A DNA stretch of 64,000 bases. Origin: Phycomyces blakesleeanus NRRL 1555(-). Its lineage: Eukaryota; Mucoromycota; Mucoromycetes; Mucorales; Phycomycetaceae. The translations under genes and the position numbers were made by a program. The stretch is taken from NCBI RefSeq assembly GCF_001638985.1, contig NW_017265139.1:620001-684000 (forward strand). Direction: 5' to 3'. This document shows, one piece after another, positions 11,506 through 23,722 of the stretch. The stretch's first letter is position 1. Every line of letters starts with the position of its first letter. The notes below the pieces were generated by a model that worked only from the letters and a program-made list of their open reading frames with translations, ran no database searches and was not told where the DNA came from.

Positions 11506-14199
11506 ATGAACAATAGGAACGACAACAATCTACACTCTGAAATTGCAGAAGCAGCGATTGCTGATTTCAATGAAATATTTAGCATTGGAAGAGAATTTGA
11601 CTCCATCAGCCATATACGGGAAATGTTACAAGAATACGGCAAAAAATACAGCGTCGCATTCATAACGAAAAATTCAAAGAGAAGTGATCTAAAAATTATT
11701 TGCAAACATACTGGAAAATATCGAGAAAAAGATAAGAGAAGAAAAGATAGTGCCGGTGCTTTTGCAAGTTTGTCTGCTACTGCTGTTGCTACTGCTACTG
11801 CTTTTACTTGTCCATCTTCCTCTTCCTCCTCTGCGTGTTCCTATAATACTTCACAAGAAAATAAAGTAATTAGAAACGCGTACAGAGGTTTCAAAAGGAT
11901 TCCGTGCACATGCTATATCTATGCCATAAAAGATGATTATGGCTGGTTGACTATACAAAGCCGAGAAGCAAGACACAACCACAGAGTCAGACCTCAGAGA
12001 AATAGCATCAGTAACAGCAAGAGCAATGGTTATTTTAATTACTACCTTACTAAAAAAGAAGGCGATGAAGAAGAAGAAGAACAACAGCAACAACAACAAA
12101 GAGAGGAAGAAGAAGCAAGACAAATAAAAGAAGAAGACCTCGAAACCAACAGCGTATCCACAGCCACAACCACAACGACCGTTTATGCTCCTATCGGTCA
12201 GGCCAAGCAAAATAGAAGTAGTTGTGCTGGGACCAATGGACGAGATATAGTATGTACCTCTCAATTCCTACAGAAAAGAGAAAGAAAAAGAAAAAGAAAA
12301 GAAAAGAAAAAGAAGCATATTATTATTACCATTATAAAAATTATAAAAATTATAAATTTTTTGAAAGAAAAAAAAACAAGCAAGCAAGCCACAAATCAGA
12401 GTTTAATGTTTTATTCTTCTTATTGTGTATGTGCGTGTGATATATGTATATATTGTGTGTTTGTGAATGGATCGGTATATGTAATTTATGGAAATAAGAT
12501 GGGAGAGCCTACTAGTAATCATATCACAAGTACGGACGGATTGACAACTCAATTAAATGATTCTCTAGCCAATGACATCGAAAAAATGAAAATCGGGCAC
12601 CTAAAAGCAAACAAGTGGTGTGAAAATACGGTACGTTTATGTCTTACAACAGATCCAGAAACAGCAACAAAAATATATATGTAAAGCCCAATGCTTTAAG
12701 TACGAAATAAATTCTGTGCTATGAAAACAAACAAACATACAAAAGTGGTGTCATATGTGATCCAATTTCAAAGAGACAAGCAAATTACTATGCCATTAAC
12801 ATTAACGTTAATACCAATCACAATTACAATCGAATACTGCAAATGTGTTCATATAATATAATATATATATATGTATTAAACGAAATAAGCTGTTTATTCA
12901 AGATCTTTAATTATTATCTTTATTTTTGATTTATTATGTTATATTTTATTCTTTGCTGTTTTTTTTTGACAGGATTGTGAACGAGAATTATGCGGGAGAA
13001 CCGAAATATACGATTATCGTGGACCCTTAACACCTGACAATCATGATTCCCAGTCTATGGAAAACGATATGGACCAGGATACAGACATAAACACTTTTGC
13101 GAACAGTGACACAGAAACCGAAACCGAATTGAATAGTCTTTCTGAGATATCCGATAACCTGGCATCAAAGCTGTTGCGTGCAGTGCACAAGATGCTGGGA
13201 TATTACAATAGCATCGACGACCTAAATGAAAAGAAACGAATCATATACGTTATCAATAGTATCGGAGATGGTGCGGCCAACCAGTCGAACTTTGAGGAAC
13301 TATTCAAGGAAGACGCTGCAGAATCTTCTAAACAAAAGAACGAAGCCCAAAAGACCAAGAATCTTGACAGCAATAGTTCAAAATTCAGAAAAAGACCAAA
13401 AGTCGACAAGTTCGAGGACAAGTAAGTAGCACTAATAAAAATAGCTCTTTTATCCATATATTTTATCTTTATTGTTATTAACTATTGTATGTGTGTATGT
13501 TTTTTTTTTCTTTTTTCTTTTAAATAAATAAATCAAATCAAATTAAATAAAACAAAAAAAAAAAGATTAAGATCTGCATATATGCAGTTTCAGAAAGACC
13601 TTGATGAAATTGAGATCATTGGATCAGAGTCTGTCAGAAATTCGCTGAAAAACCTGGACATAACGCCTGACCGGTTGACCAAGGTTACCGTTCCAAAGGC
13701 GGATGGAAACTGTGGATTTAGAGCGGTTGCTATAGCAATCTACAACAATGAAGAAGAATGGCCCAAGGTGAAGGACAAGATGCTAAAAAAGTATCTAGAG
13801 TACAGAGACACATTCTACAAGACACGAATAGACAGTTCTCATGAGTCGTTCAGCCGACCTCCCATGGCCGAAATCCTGAAGGACAAGAACAGCCCACTTC
13901 CGACCAAACACTGGTTCGACACCATGGACTGTCCGCAGATTGTGGCCGATACATTCAAGTATGCCGTAGCCCTCTACAATGAAAATCATGTAAAGGAAGG
14001 CAACAATACTCTCTTTCTTCCTTTTAAGTCTCAGCCAATCCAGCGAGAACCGATCATTCTTTATCTCCAGAACTCACACTTTGTATTGGTCGAACGTAAA
14101 CCAAGCACGGCTCGCATGAGGTGGCCGACTATCAACCTATACCACAAGAACATAGTTTCCCAAAACCACTTTGCAGATTTTTCTTTAGTCTATGATTAA
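11506..14199 (+). CDS. FAR1-type DNA-binding domain fused to OTU cysteine protease
   Basis: Proposed exons 11506-12249, 12499-12630, 12973-13420 and 13566 (or 13572)-14199 join in phase to about 650 residues. The N-terminal part resembles the FAR1/WRKY-GCM1 zinc finger of MULE transposases (IGREFDSISHIREMLQEY, then C-x-H, PCTC and HNH ligand candidates), followed by Gln/Glu-rich low complexity. The last exon is an OTU peptidase: ADGNCGFRAVAIAIY supplies the Asp and nucleophile Cys, NSHFVLVERK the His. OTU enzymes cleave ubiquitin-type conjugates. The DDE nuclease and SWIM finger that lie between such domains in the MULE at 42.8-48.3 kb are absent. The first intron is the least certain, because the frame reads through it. 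Confidence 0.7.
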
Positions 14200-14456
14200 A
14201 GTAGATTTGTATACAAAATAACCCCTTTTTATTCATTTTTTTTTACTCAATTTTAAATTCATAGTTATATATAAAACGAAAAATTACCCAACAATTATTG
14301 ATCTAACATTTACTCTCTTGGTACTAAAACCTTTATGTCTTTAACTTGTTCAATCTTATGACCTCTTTACAATAAAAAAATATTTTACAGAGTCAACAAG
14401 TATAGCTACTTGTTCATGTTCCTTTTTTGGCGTTCTATATGGAGTTTATGGAGTTA

Positions 14457-14756
14457 TGCCATTCACCAGCGTACGAGGGAATTGCATCGAGGGAATTGAA
14501 AGAAAAATTAGTTTTCATAGTAATTTATTCGATTCTGAATTGATAAAATTTCTAAAATAAGGACTCTAGTTACTAAAAAGGAATGTACTAAACAACCGTA
14601 CATTAAAAAGCTCATTTTATATAGCCAAAATTAAACAAATCATTAATAAAAAAAAATTAGTAGGGTATTTTAGTAAATAATTAAAAAACAGATGCTGAAT
14701 AACAATTGGAATCGTATATGACGTGGCTCAATTCCCTCGTACGCTGGTGAATGGCA
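14457..14756. mobile_element. MITE family 1, copy B
   Basis: The terminal inverted repeats are perfect over 28 bases, starting tgccattcaccagcgtacga at the left with the exact complement at the right end. TTA flanks both sides (14454-14456 and 14757-14759), the target duplication typical of PIF/Harbinger elements. The 300-base interior is non-coding and matches copy A at 1587-1980. Perfect ends suggest a recent insertion, just 3' of the FAR1-OTU gene. Confidence 0.88.
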
Positions 14757-14894
14757 TTAAATGTCAAAAAAAAGGGCAGTGATTTTATTTGCAATATGAA
14801 GAATAATTTATCTGATCTCCTCCCCCCAAAAACATGCGTGTAACATGCAAAACCATTTTTTCAGTGAAGTTGCTACATTTTCAGTTTTGACTTT

Positions 14895-15503
14895 CTAGCT
14901 TGTCCGGTCAGCATATTTCCAGCTTGTCCGTACCGTTCCCCTTGGCTTTCTACAGGATAACACGGGCGAGGATGCTATCGCAGATGTTGAAGGCGCTGTT
15001 TGAGTGCCTGCTAAGAGGGAAGGATTGCAGTAAGAATCATAAGTTGAAACTAAAGCACCTCTCATTAGCTTACCAGCAACGTATTTCATATACGTGATGC
15101 AGTCTCGTATGATAGCCCCTTTCCCCATGATAACAGGTCGCTTGTCGCCTGACTCTTCTACGTATACCACATCCAACCCGGCTTGGTCAAGCATGGCAAG
15201 GTGTTGATCGCCATTTTCTTGTAACATGGGTACTCCAGAAGCCTTACAAGCGGCTTTTGCTCTGTTGTACATGATGAAGAACCGGGAATCTGAAAATCTG
15301 AAAATCACTGAAAAACAATGCTATCAATTGAGGATCAAAATAAAGGGGAGGAGAAGAAGAAATGAAAAGCAAAAAAAAAGTTTAAAAGAAATGAGAATCT
15401 GGAAGAGAGAGAAAAAGGAACCTTACGGATAGTCTGGCAGGACAGTCTGGGCAGTGTGTACCCTAAGTTTAGAGGGAAGGTATTTCTTGGTGAGGGGTGA
15501 CAT
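14895..15503 (-). CDS. Unrecognised small spliced gene
   Basis: Exons 15503-15427, 15297-15074 and 15007 (or 15010)-14895 join in phase to 137-138 residues from an ATG (MSPLTKKYLPSKLRV) to a TAG. Donors are GTAAGG and GTAAGC, and acceptors are pyrimidine-rich TTTTCAG and CTTAGCAG. The middle exon has real-protein composition and higher GC than its surroundings (RAKAACKASGVPML, DQAGLDVVYVEESGDKRP, GKGAIIRDCITYMKYVAG). I do not recognise the family. The C-terminus is Ser/Thr-rich and may be a divergent tail, so this may be a truncated gene. It could also be cargo of an unrecognised element, since the MITE lies 140 bases downstream. Confidence 0.5.
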
Positions 15504-17078
15504 TTTTATTCTACCGGAACACAAATCGTGGCCTTTTTTTCCATCATGAAATAACTCTCTCTGGCTCCTAAGGATACAGAATATTTGAATAAAGACATTC
15601 TTTTGTACTTTTCGGGAAAAGAGCGGAAGGGGATTACTTACCAGCTGGTGCTGTCGAACTCTGGGAATATTTAGGTGAAAGAAAGACAAAGACATGATAC
15701 GCGTAAGCAGGTCAATAAATAGTAAGATATCAAACAAGATTGCGTCACAATCTAATGACAGCAACTCCTAATAGTATTTTGCATAACTGCCTTTTGGTAT
15801 AGTGTATTTGCGATTAATTATTATCTCTTTGTTAGGTCTATATTTTAGGCTGCTAATAGAATATACAGAATTTGTTTTTCGTATGAGACAGCATCTTAAT
15901 AAGCTGCTTAAATACAGGCTGTGGTTCTTTAAGTAATGAAAGTTAGGTTCCTGGCGAGAGATTATTGGATACAAAGTGTAGTGACAAAGTAGTAAAGCTA
16001 ATGCGTACAATGAATATATTGTATTTCTTTGAGGACACACTGTTTTGCCCTGAAGGATGAGAGAAAGACGCTGCTCTCCAGACAAGTAGTCAGAATTGAT
16101 TAGTCCGGTTAGATAGAAATATCGTACCCCACCAGGAAACGTGGCTACCGTAAGATTGCTGCAAAGTCTGACCCTGACCCAAAAAAAATGTGTATAGCCA
16201 TTAAACCCCTTATTATGAGTGATATCGCATACTTTCAGGCTGTCCTTCCAGGCTATCCAGCTAGGCTATCCGTAAGATTTCCCTATATTATAATATTAAA
16301 GGGCGATATTATTAAAAATAAAAATTAGATTTACGTATGATTTTCAGGTTTTTTCACGGTCAGAGTACTTTCAAGTGGTAATTTGTGCTTTAGGGCAATA
16401 CGGTGAATTGACTTTGATTATTTTAATCATTTCTCCTGCAGATACGATCGTAAAGAAGGGGGATATCTTGTTGAATATACTCATCTTTGATTTCCACAAG
16501 GTAAAAATGAAGATTGGATAGCTGTAGCACAATGAGTTTAGTACGTTGTGCTGCTGAGGTAACAAAAAAAAAAGACAATTCCCACCATTAGAAAATACTT
16601 CAGTTGGTCTATTGAAGGTGTCTCTAGACAATTGTGTACAATCTGAGGAAGCTGTCGTATCAGATCATACCATTCCTCCTTTCATTATCCAATAAAGCAA
16701 TATGTGAGTCGTTACAGTTAATTTGACATAGTGTACAAAGCTTGAAGGCACATATAAACCAGATAACTAGCGATCAAGTATACTTACCATCTGATATTAT
16801 TCTTTGCAATAAAACTTGGGCGCTACCTAATAATGAGGGATAATATATCTCGCATAGACAGCCATCCAACCAATGCACGAGTTTCTGGTTCTTGCTGCTA
16901 TATTCGTAGCTCTCTTTTGTCTAGTACGACCGGCTCAAATGACAATTCTTCAGTTTATACAATTAGTTCCAGAATGTTCATTGATGAAGCAGGTGGATCA
17001 ACAAGCATATCATTATTCATATTAATCAATAACTTATGCTGTAGCATATAAGTATCCCCAGTATAGTTTGTTGTTAGC
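15504..17078. other. Non-coding or heavily degraded DNA
   Basis: GC content is slightly higher than in true spacer, but all frames are broken by stops. Short similar segments (ggctatcc followed by gtaagattt, near 16263-16283) hint at degraded repeat DNA. I can support no gene here. Confidence 0.45.
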
Positions 17079-17330
17079 CATGATTATATGCATATAACGA
17101 TCGCTGGTGATTTTAATGTTGATTTCACAAGAGAATCAATCAAGAAAGCCACTTTGCTTCAATTTATGAATAACAGAAATATGACTACCACGCTCCCTAA
17201 CACTATTCGATCAACAACAAGCCAGAATAATCTCATTGACAACATATTGTTAACTATGCCAGTGCTGGATTCAGGAAGATATATATCTTTGACCAGTTGC
17301 CGTGCTCCTTTGTGGACAAAATCTATGTAA
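17079..17330 (+). pseudogene. Remnant of endonuclease/exonuclease/phosphatase domain
   Basis: An open stretch encodes HITIAGDFNVDFTRESIKKA and, later, TIRSTTSQNNLIDNILL. The GDFN motif followed by a T...IDN block is the pattern of the endonuclease/exonuclease/phosphatase fold found in LINEs and in the endonuclease of some Helitrons. No intact reading frame precedes or follows it, so I read it as a relic of a retroelement or Helitron. Similarity rests on two short motifs only. Confidence 0.35.
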
Positions 17331-17784
17331 ATTATGCTAAGTTTATTTATATTTATATATGTATTCTCTATGTTTTATATGCTCATTAATAATAATACAA
17401 ATACCGAGTATATTTTTATACAAATAAAACCAAAATGAGGAAATCCGAGTATAGCAAAATATATAACGCCCTCCTTGATATAAACCTGCGTCTACAACTA
17501 GATGGTTTTTTTTTTAAAAAAAAATGAAAATCTATAGGTCACGTGATGGAACAGTACAAAATCCAACAATTCTAAAACAAGTGAGTCTGTGTGCAAAACC
17601 ACAAAGGAGGAAAAGAGGGGGAAAAAAAGAAAGAACGTCAAACTTTATCAAATCTTCTTTCTTTTTCTTTTTAACTTTTACCTTTATTGTATCTTAACCA
17701 AAAAAACGCAAACAACTACATATAAATATATATTAGCGCGTTTTTACTACTATCACTCTATTACGTTTGTCTGTTGATACAAGG

Positions 17785-20264
17785 ATGATAAACGCACTTT
17801 TTGTTATTAACCGTCAAGGGTAAGTATCTTTGAAGAATTATATAAAATAAGTAAAGAAAAGTATCTATTATGGTTACTGTTATTTATTTATCTTATTTTC
17901 TGGTAACGAATCTACATGATGATTCTAGAAAGATAATCATCGAGAAGCAATGGAGAGGAAACATCTCTAGACAGGTGGTGGATGTATTCAATGACGAATG
18001 TGCAAAGTACATGAATTCTGTACCGGGAACAATGGATAAATCAGATCTCGGTATCAATCTCAAAGAGACATTCTATACCCGTGAAGACGTGCCACCTATT
18101 CTAGAAACCGACAACTACTGGCTCCTTAATGTCTTGAGGTGTGATTTGGCGTGGTTATGTCCTGTCCAAAGAGAAGGTAAGATTGTGCATGGTTGAGAGT
18201 AGTATATTGTGCGGTTGGATATTACAGTGAGGTAAAAGTGCGGTGTAATGAAATGCGAAAATGTATATGTAGTGGATCCAATGCTGGTATTTGAGTTTAT
18301 ACATCGGATAATCGATATCTTGACCGATTACCTGGGTGACGTTTCCGAGACATCAATCCGCGATAATTTTGTTACAGTATATCAAGTAAGATCAATAAAT
18401 TACATGGAGGAAATTAGCGTGTATGACATATACGGATATAATAAAAGAGTATTTGATTTTGTTATTTACTGTTGAATATATATATATATATGTGTGTGTG
18501 TGAACTACTATGGTGTTGATATTGGTGTTGGTATTGGTACTCGTGTTGCTGCACATAGCTTTTGGAGGAAATGATGGATTATGGATATCCTTTGACAACA
18601 GAGCCAAATGCACTCAAGGAGATTATTATGCCACCTACTATTATGAACAAGGTCATGACAACTGTTGGAGCAGCAGCAGGGTAATAATATGGATTAATTA
18701 AAAAAAAAGCGGAAAAAGAGTAGAATATTAATAAGACCAGTATTAGTTGTACTAACACTTTGTCTTGTCAATATTTAATATATCTATTGGAAATGGTCAA
18801 ATCAGTGTTGCTCCAAAATTCCCTCAGAACATGTCAAGTATACCATGGAGAAAGGCAGGCGTAAAATATACACAGAATGAGATTTATTTTGATATTGTGG
18901 AAGAGATTGATGCTACAATTGCACCGTAAGTTCTTTTATTTTGTGTGTGTATATTTAAAAAAGAACTGTGGTTATGGATTATATTGGGTCGATCAACTAA
19001 TAAAATATAATTGATTAGAAATGGAACTCTTCTGTCCTGTGAGGCTCATGGAAATGTGATTGCCAACAGTAAATTGTCGGGTATGCCAGATTTGACACTC
19101 AATTTTGTCAATCCTCGAGCAATTGATGATGTGAGTTTCCACCCATGCGTAAGGTAAAATGAATATAAGCAAAAAGAAAAGAAAAATGTATACAAGAAGG
19201 ACAGGGAGGTGAAAGAAGTCTACAAATGATGATGGTAAATTGTGATTATTTCTTAATAATAATAATGATCAACAAGATATCGCAAGTGGGAAAGTGAAAA
19301 GGTACTTTCATTTGTGCCTCCGGATGGTCAATTCAAGCTTATGTCATACAGGTAAAGAAATAGTAAGATGATATTCACAAAGATGTGTAAATCATCCTTG
19401 AGAAATCAATACCAATAATTTTTGTTGATCTACTTGGTGGTTTATCTAGAGCTGCATTATCACAATATAATGCAATGCCTGTTCAGGTAAAACCCCAAAT
19501 ACTGCCCACAAAGAATGGAGGTAAAACACATACATGCATAGATGCACACACAAATATATGTCTATATGTCTATATGTATATAAGCATAATTATCACTGAC
19601 ACCATAAATAAAATAAAATCAATTGAATTGAATTATAGGCAAGTTTGATATTTCAGTTCATCCTCGTACAACTGACGGAAAAATGATCGAACGGGTTGTA
19701 TTGACATTACCGGTACCAAAGAGCACAACTAGTGTAAATGCTACTTGTAATGCTGGTCAATATATGTATGACCCAGTTTCAAAGGTATATAAAAGAGAAA
19801 GAATATAAGTTTGACAATTTACCAATATCAATATCAATATCGATTGTAATTTATTTTCTCTTTATAAATGAACATGTTTTTGCATTAGACAATCAAATGG
19901 GATATTGGTAAACTTCAATTGAAAGAAAGAGCACCAATGCTGTCTGGTACATACAGTACTAGGTAAAATAGTAATAGTAATAGTAATAGTAATAGTAAGA
20001 TTAGTATTATTTTTCTATCTTTCTAACTAATGTACATCTACCTATTGAAACTTAACCAAACTCTCAAGTGAGAGTGATCCAGAGGCAAGTATGACAATCT
20101 CTCTTGATTTCCAAATCAACATGTACGCTGTCTCTGGGCTAAAGGTCGACAGTTTGCGAGTATTCCATGAAGGATACAAGCCATACAAGGTAAGCTTTTA
20201 TTATTATTCTTATTATTATTATTATTAGTTTTGGTTATTAAACTATATATTTGTTATTTGCTTA

Positions 20265-20296
<32 letters not shown>

Positions 20297-20448
20297 ACTG
20301 TTGCCGTTAATATTATTATTATTTGTACATGTGCGCATTTATACTTTTGTGCTTTTGTGCATGTATATATATATGTGTGTGTGTGTGCGTGTGAAAATAG
20401 GGAGTTCGCAGTCTTACCAAGGCAGGCAAGATCCATATCCGTACCTAA
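17785..20448 (+). CDS. AP-3 adaptor complex subunit mu
   Basis: Twelve exons (17785-17819, 17929-18176, 18273-18385, 18559-18680, 18806-18925, 19019-19153, 19277-19351, 19450-19520, 19639-19784, 19889-19962, 20069-20189, 20401-20448) join in phase to 435 residues; animal AP-3 mu is about 418. The protein is the cargo-recognition subunit of the AP-3 coat, which sorts proteins from Golgi/endosomes to the vacuole. Residues 1-140 are the longin-like sigma/mu domain (MINALFVINRQG; EKQWRGNISRQVVDVF; VDPMLVFEFIHRI). The mu-homology domain follows (SIPWRKAGVKYT; KLSGMPDLTLNFVNPRAIDD; VSFHPCVRYRKWESEK; GVRSLTKAGKIHIRT at the end). AP-3 identity rests on the SGMPDL and KAGK blocks shared with AP3M and differing from AP-1/AP-2 mu. 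Confidence 0.95.
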
Positions 20449-20458
20449 ATAGATTTTG

Positions 20459-20533
20459 TACACAAACCCACACCCACACCCACACCCACACCCACACCCA
20501 TTCCCATTCCCATTCCCATTCCCACTCCCACAC
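20459..20533 (+). repeat. C-rich microsatellite between two convergent genes
   Basis: Units of cacacc, then units of cattcc, form a compound microsatellite that begins about ten bases after the AP-3 mu stop codon and lies between it and the 3' end of the minus-strand BUB1 gene. It probably falls in overlapping 3' untranslated regions. Confidence 0.85.
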
Positions 20534-20651
20534 AAAAGAAAGAAAGAAAGAAAGAAGTATATGTATATTTATATATGTACAGTGCTATTGCCAATTAATA
20601 ATTGAATGTTACTATTACTATTGTTGACTGTTTGGTTGTTGGATGTTGTGA

Positions 20652-23331
20652 TTATTTTAGGTTTTGGGTTTTTAAATATTGTTGTAAACTTTGTTGGAGA
20701 CCTATTCTTAATTTGAATAATCTGGGGTCCTTTTGAGATTCAGTAATCAGACAGTTCTGGATGTCTTGTATAACCTTCTGAACAGCCTGATTGTTGTCTT
20801 GATCATAGTCTCGATTAACTTCTGGTTGGGTTGGACTTTGGGCTGCTACTGGCTTGAGAAGAACATCAAAAAAAGAACGCCAGAGCGTGGTGTGCCAGTA
20901 GCGTCTGATAGGCTGTCGGAGCTCTAGAGTCCGCAGGGGCTGGCCAAATAACAGAAGATGAGCCATGGAAGCTACTGCCCAATAGTCAATGGCTCTGGGA
21001 GACCATGGCTTTGTGTTGATGTCTGGCATATCGTGTGGTTGGGGCGACCAGGACGCCAGGCACTTGAGGTTTGATGATTTGGGCCAGAGGGTTGTGTCTA
21101 GAGAGCGGCCGAAATCAATGAGACGTATCGGATGCCACCAGGGGTGACGTGGATGATAGACTGTAGTGGATGTTGGTATGTCTGGTTGCCAGTCCATCAG
21201 TACGTTGTCAAGTTTGAGATCTCCGTGGATTATTCCGGTCTGGTGTGTTTCCCAGACGGCATCAAGGAGGTTCATGGACAACAAGAGAGCCATGGGTTCT
21301 GGCATTGCAGGCTGGTTTGTGCCTCTGCCTGTGTTTGTGCTTGTGCTTGTGTATGTATTTAGGTCTGTTTGTGTGCGTGTGATATTTAAGCAATCCAGCA
21401 GGGTACCTCCGTCGAGATGGGTTAGGAGCATGAAGCTGGTCGAGTTGTAGACCCATGCATTGTGAGCAGTTGTGATCAGATGGTCTGCAGGCCGGTTTAG
21501 TCTCTGGGCCAGCTGCTGCAGAATGTAAAACTCGAGAGGATGGGCTGGGGACTGGACCTTCAAGGCATAGGTTTTGTTGGTGTGGATCTGCTTGACTTTG
21601 TAGACAGTGCCCATGCCTCCTTTGCCTAGGACATTAATGACTTGGTAGTCTGATTGAAGCCGTATGACAGGCACAGACTGCTGAGTTTCCCTTGTTCTTG
21701 TTCTTGTTTTTCCTAATATTGGTGGTGGTGGTAGTAGATGGCGGCGGAGTGATTTCGAATTAGTCCTTTTGAATTTTGAATTTTGAATTTTGTATTGGAA
21801 TTAGAATTAGAATTTTTATTTTTTTTTATTTTTATTTTTCTGTTACTTGAGGGCACCAATCTTTGGTGTCGGTTGACAAGACAGGTCATGAAAATGTCTG
21901 TGGTCTTGCAAGAAACGATCGATGTCCGGGTGCTTGAGTACGGGCAGATGCAGAACAGCAGACGATATTTGTGTTTGGTGAGATTCTAATTGACTCTTGC
22001 CAGACACCAAGTTTAGCTTTTGATGGCATAGGACAGGGTCTGGAATGCGGGGAAACAGAGCAAAAAAAAAAGTTATTTTTGAATGAGTATTATAATTTTA
22101 TTTAATAGTAGTATAGTTCAGTGCAATCTGTGTTTGTGTGTGGGGGGAGTAGTCGGGGTTATTCTGTGACTATGAGGTGATTGTCTAAAAGAATTTTCCC
22201 TTTCAAAAAAAAATTATTACCAAATTTTTCCATGGAACGGTGAATAAATTTATGGGTTGGCCAATTGGATCTTGACTTGGCCATGGACATGGACCTCAGC
22301 TCCTCTAGCGAAATGTCCTCTCCTCGGCCAACACATTCTTTCAGCCGGGCAACCCGTCCACACAAACGGATCTGCGATTCAAGACAGTCACAGGCATTCA
22401 ATAATGATTCAAGCGAGTTTGAGCCCAACTCCAGCAATCCTTCAGGTGGTCCGTGAACCATACACCTAATCGACCGACACTTTTCTATGACAGCTTACAT
22501 TATAATTGCAGAAAATAAATTGTCAACTGAACATTTACCTCTTGGTAACAGACAGTGGTTTATCCATTCACTACGAGCCTTTTTGTATAATTATAATTAT
22601 ATATATATATATTATCAAGAATGACAAAAGTAGTAGTCGTGGTGTGGAGTTGATTTTCTTTTTAGGGATTAGGAAAGCGGTCTTATAGTCTTGTATACGT
22701 AATCCAAAACAAAAGAAAAGGTTACTTTGCTTTACCTCGGTGGTAATGTCATTTGTGACAGCTGAAAGTTGAATATTGGCCAGTAGGGCTTCATATTGAT
22801 GTCGAATGGCTTGTGCAGGTTGAGCACCTCTTTTGATTGCATGCACCAAAATAGACAAAGCCTTTTCTGGTCTACATAATAATTTTTTTGGGGGGGGTTG
22901 AATGAGTGTGTAAGACAAATAAATAATTAAAATATAGATGCCACGTGTGAGTTGAATGATTAGTATTCAGTTTTAGTTCTTATTACTCAGAGTGGTGTAT
23001 GTAGTGATTTGCGATTGTCTGATAAAGATTGGCGTCTGTTGTGCCAATGTTTCTGTCCAGGAGAGATAGACATATGGATAGGGGGTCTGGCTGCAGGGAT
23101 GCATAAATTATCCACAGCTGGACATACTGAGGATCATTTTGGTGATTTTGAGCATCAAAAGTTTGCAGCAAGTGTGTCAAAAGAAGCAGCCTTTCATTAT
23201 CTAAGTATTTATTTATAAAGAGATATTAACTTTTGATTATTTTCTAAACTAATACATTTTCTACTCTTTGCTTGTGTTTTTGTCAGCCCAAGGGAACTCG
23301 ATGGGATTGGTTGTAGGCGTGAGAAAGGCAT
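20652..23331 (-). CDS. BUB1: BUB1-type spindle checkpoint kinase
   Basis: Exons 22871-22736, 22578-22539, 22484-22221, 22039-21847 and 21765-20652 join in phase behind exon 23200-22987; a first exon 23331-23256 also fits in phase, giving 678 residues. Order: Mad3/BUB1 TPR region (NDPQYVQLWIIYA, GTTDANLYQTIANHY, KALSILVHAIKRGAQP); a GLEBS-like Bub3-binding segment near residue 210 (GEDISLEELRS); a C-terminal kinase with GKGGMGTVYK, ALKVQ, GTLLDCLN, the BUB1-specific HGDLKLDN and LIDFGRSLD. BUB1 works at kinetochores, delaying anaphase and phosphorylating H2A. All kinase catalytic residues are present. At 678 residues it is much shorter than the roughly 1000 usual, because the middle region is small. 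I saw no KEN box. The first exon and start codon are the weakest part. Confidence 0.9.
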
Positions 23332-23722
23332 ACAACTTTTTGGTAGTCAATCCGGGGTTGTACTTGTGTGTGTGTGACTATCAATCCAGTTGGTTTTCAA
23401 TGGCTTGGATCTATTCTATCTATGTTATGTAGTGCAATCAACAAATATTTATCTGTAAGCTGTCTTTTTGATAACAACAAAGCAGAGAGAAGAGATAATG
23501 AAATTTAGTGTGAAATAGATAACACATCAATAGATAGATAGGTAGACAGACGTAAAGATTAAGACTGAAAAATAAAGTTGATGTTTTATTTGGTTGAATA
23601 AAAAGAGAGGATGCAATATATATAAAAAACAGAGATAGATAGAGGGATTGGCTTTGTAATGATGATAATGATGATAAAAAGATATTATGAATTTTTTCTT
23701 TTTTTTAAAAAAAAGAAAAGAG
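23332..23722. other. Spacer upstream of BUB1
   Basis: About 390 bases with gata/tgtg microsatellite character and no convincing coding sequence. It would contain the BUB1 promoter and the 3' end of the small minus-strand ORF ending at 23723. Confidence 0.45.

Noticed and set aside
12250..12498. Lys-rich read-through in the FAR1-OTU gene
   Set aside because: Begins at a GTATGT donor and ends at an acceptor; the poly-Lys and Ile/Lys composition is intron-like. It cannot be fully excluded because the frame is open.
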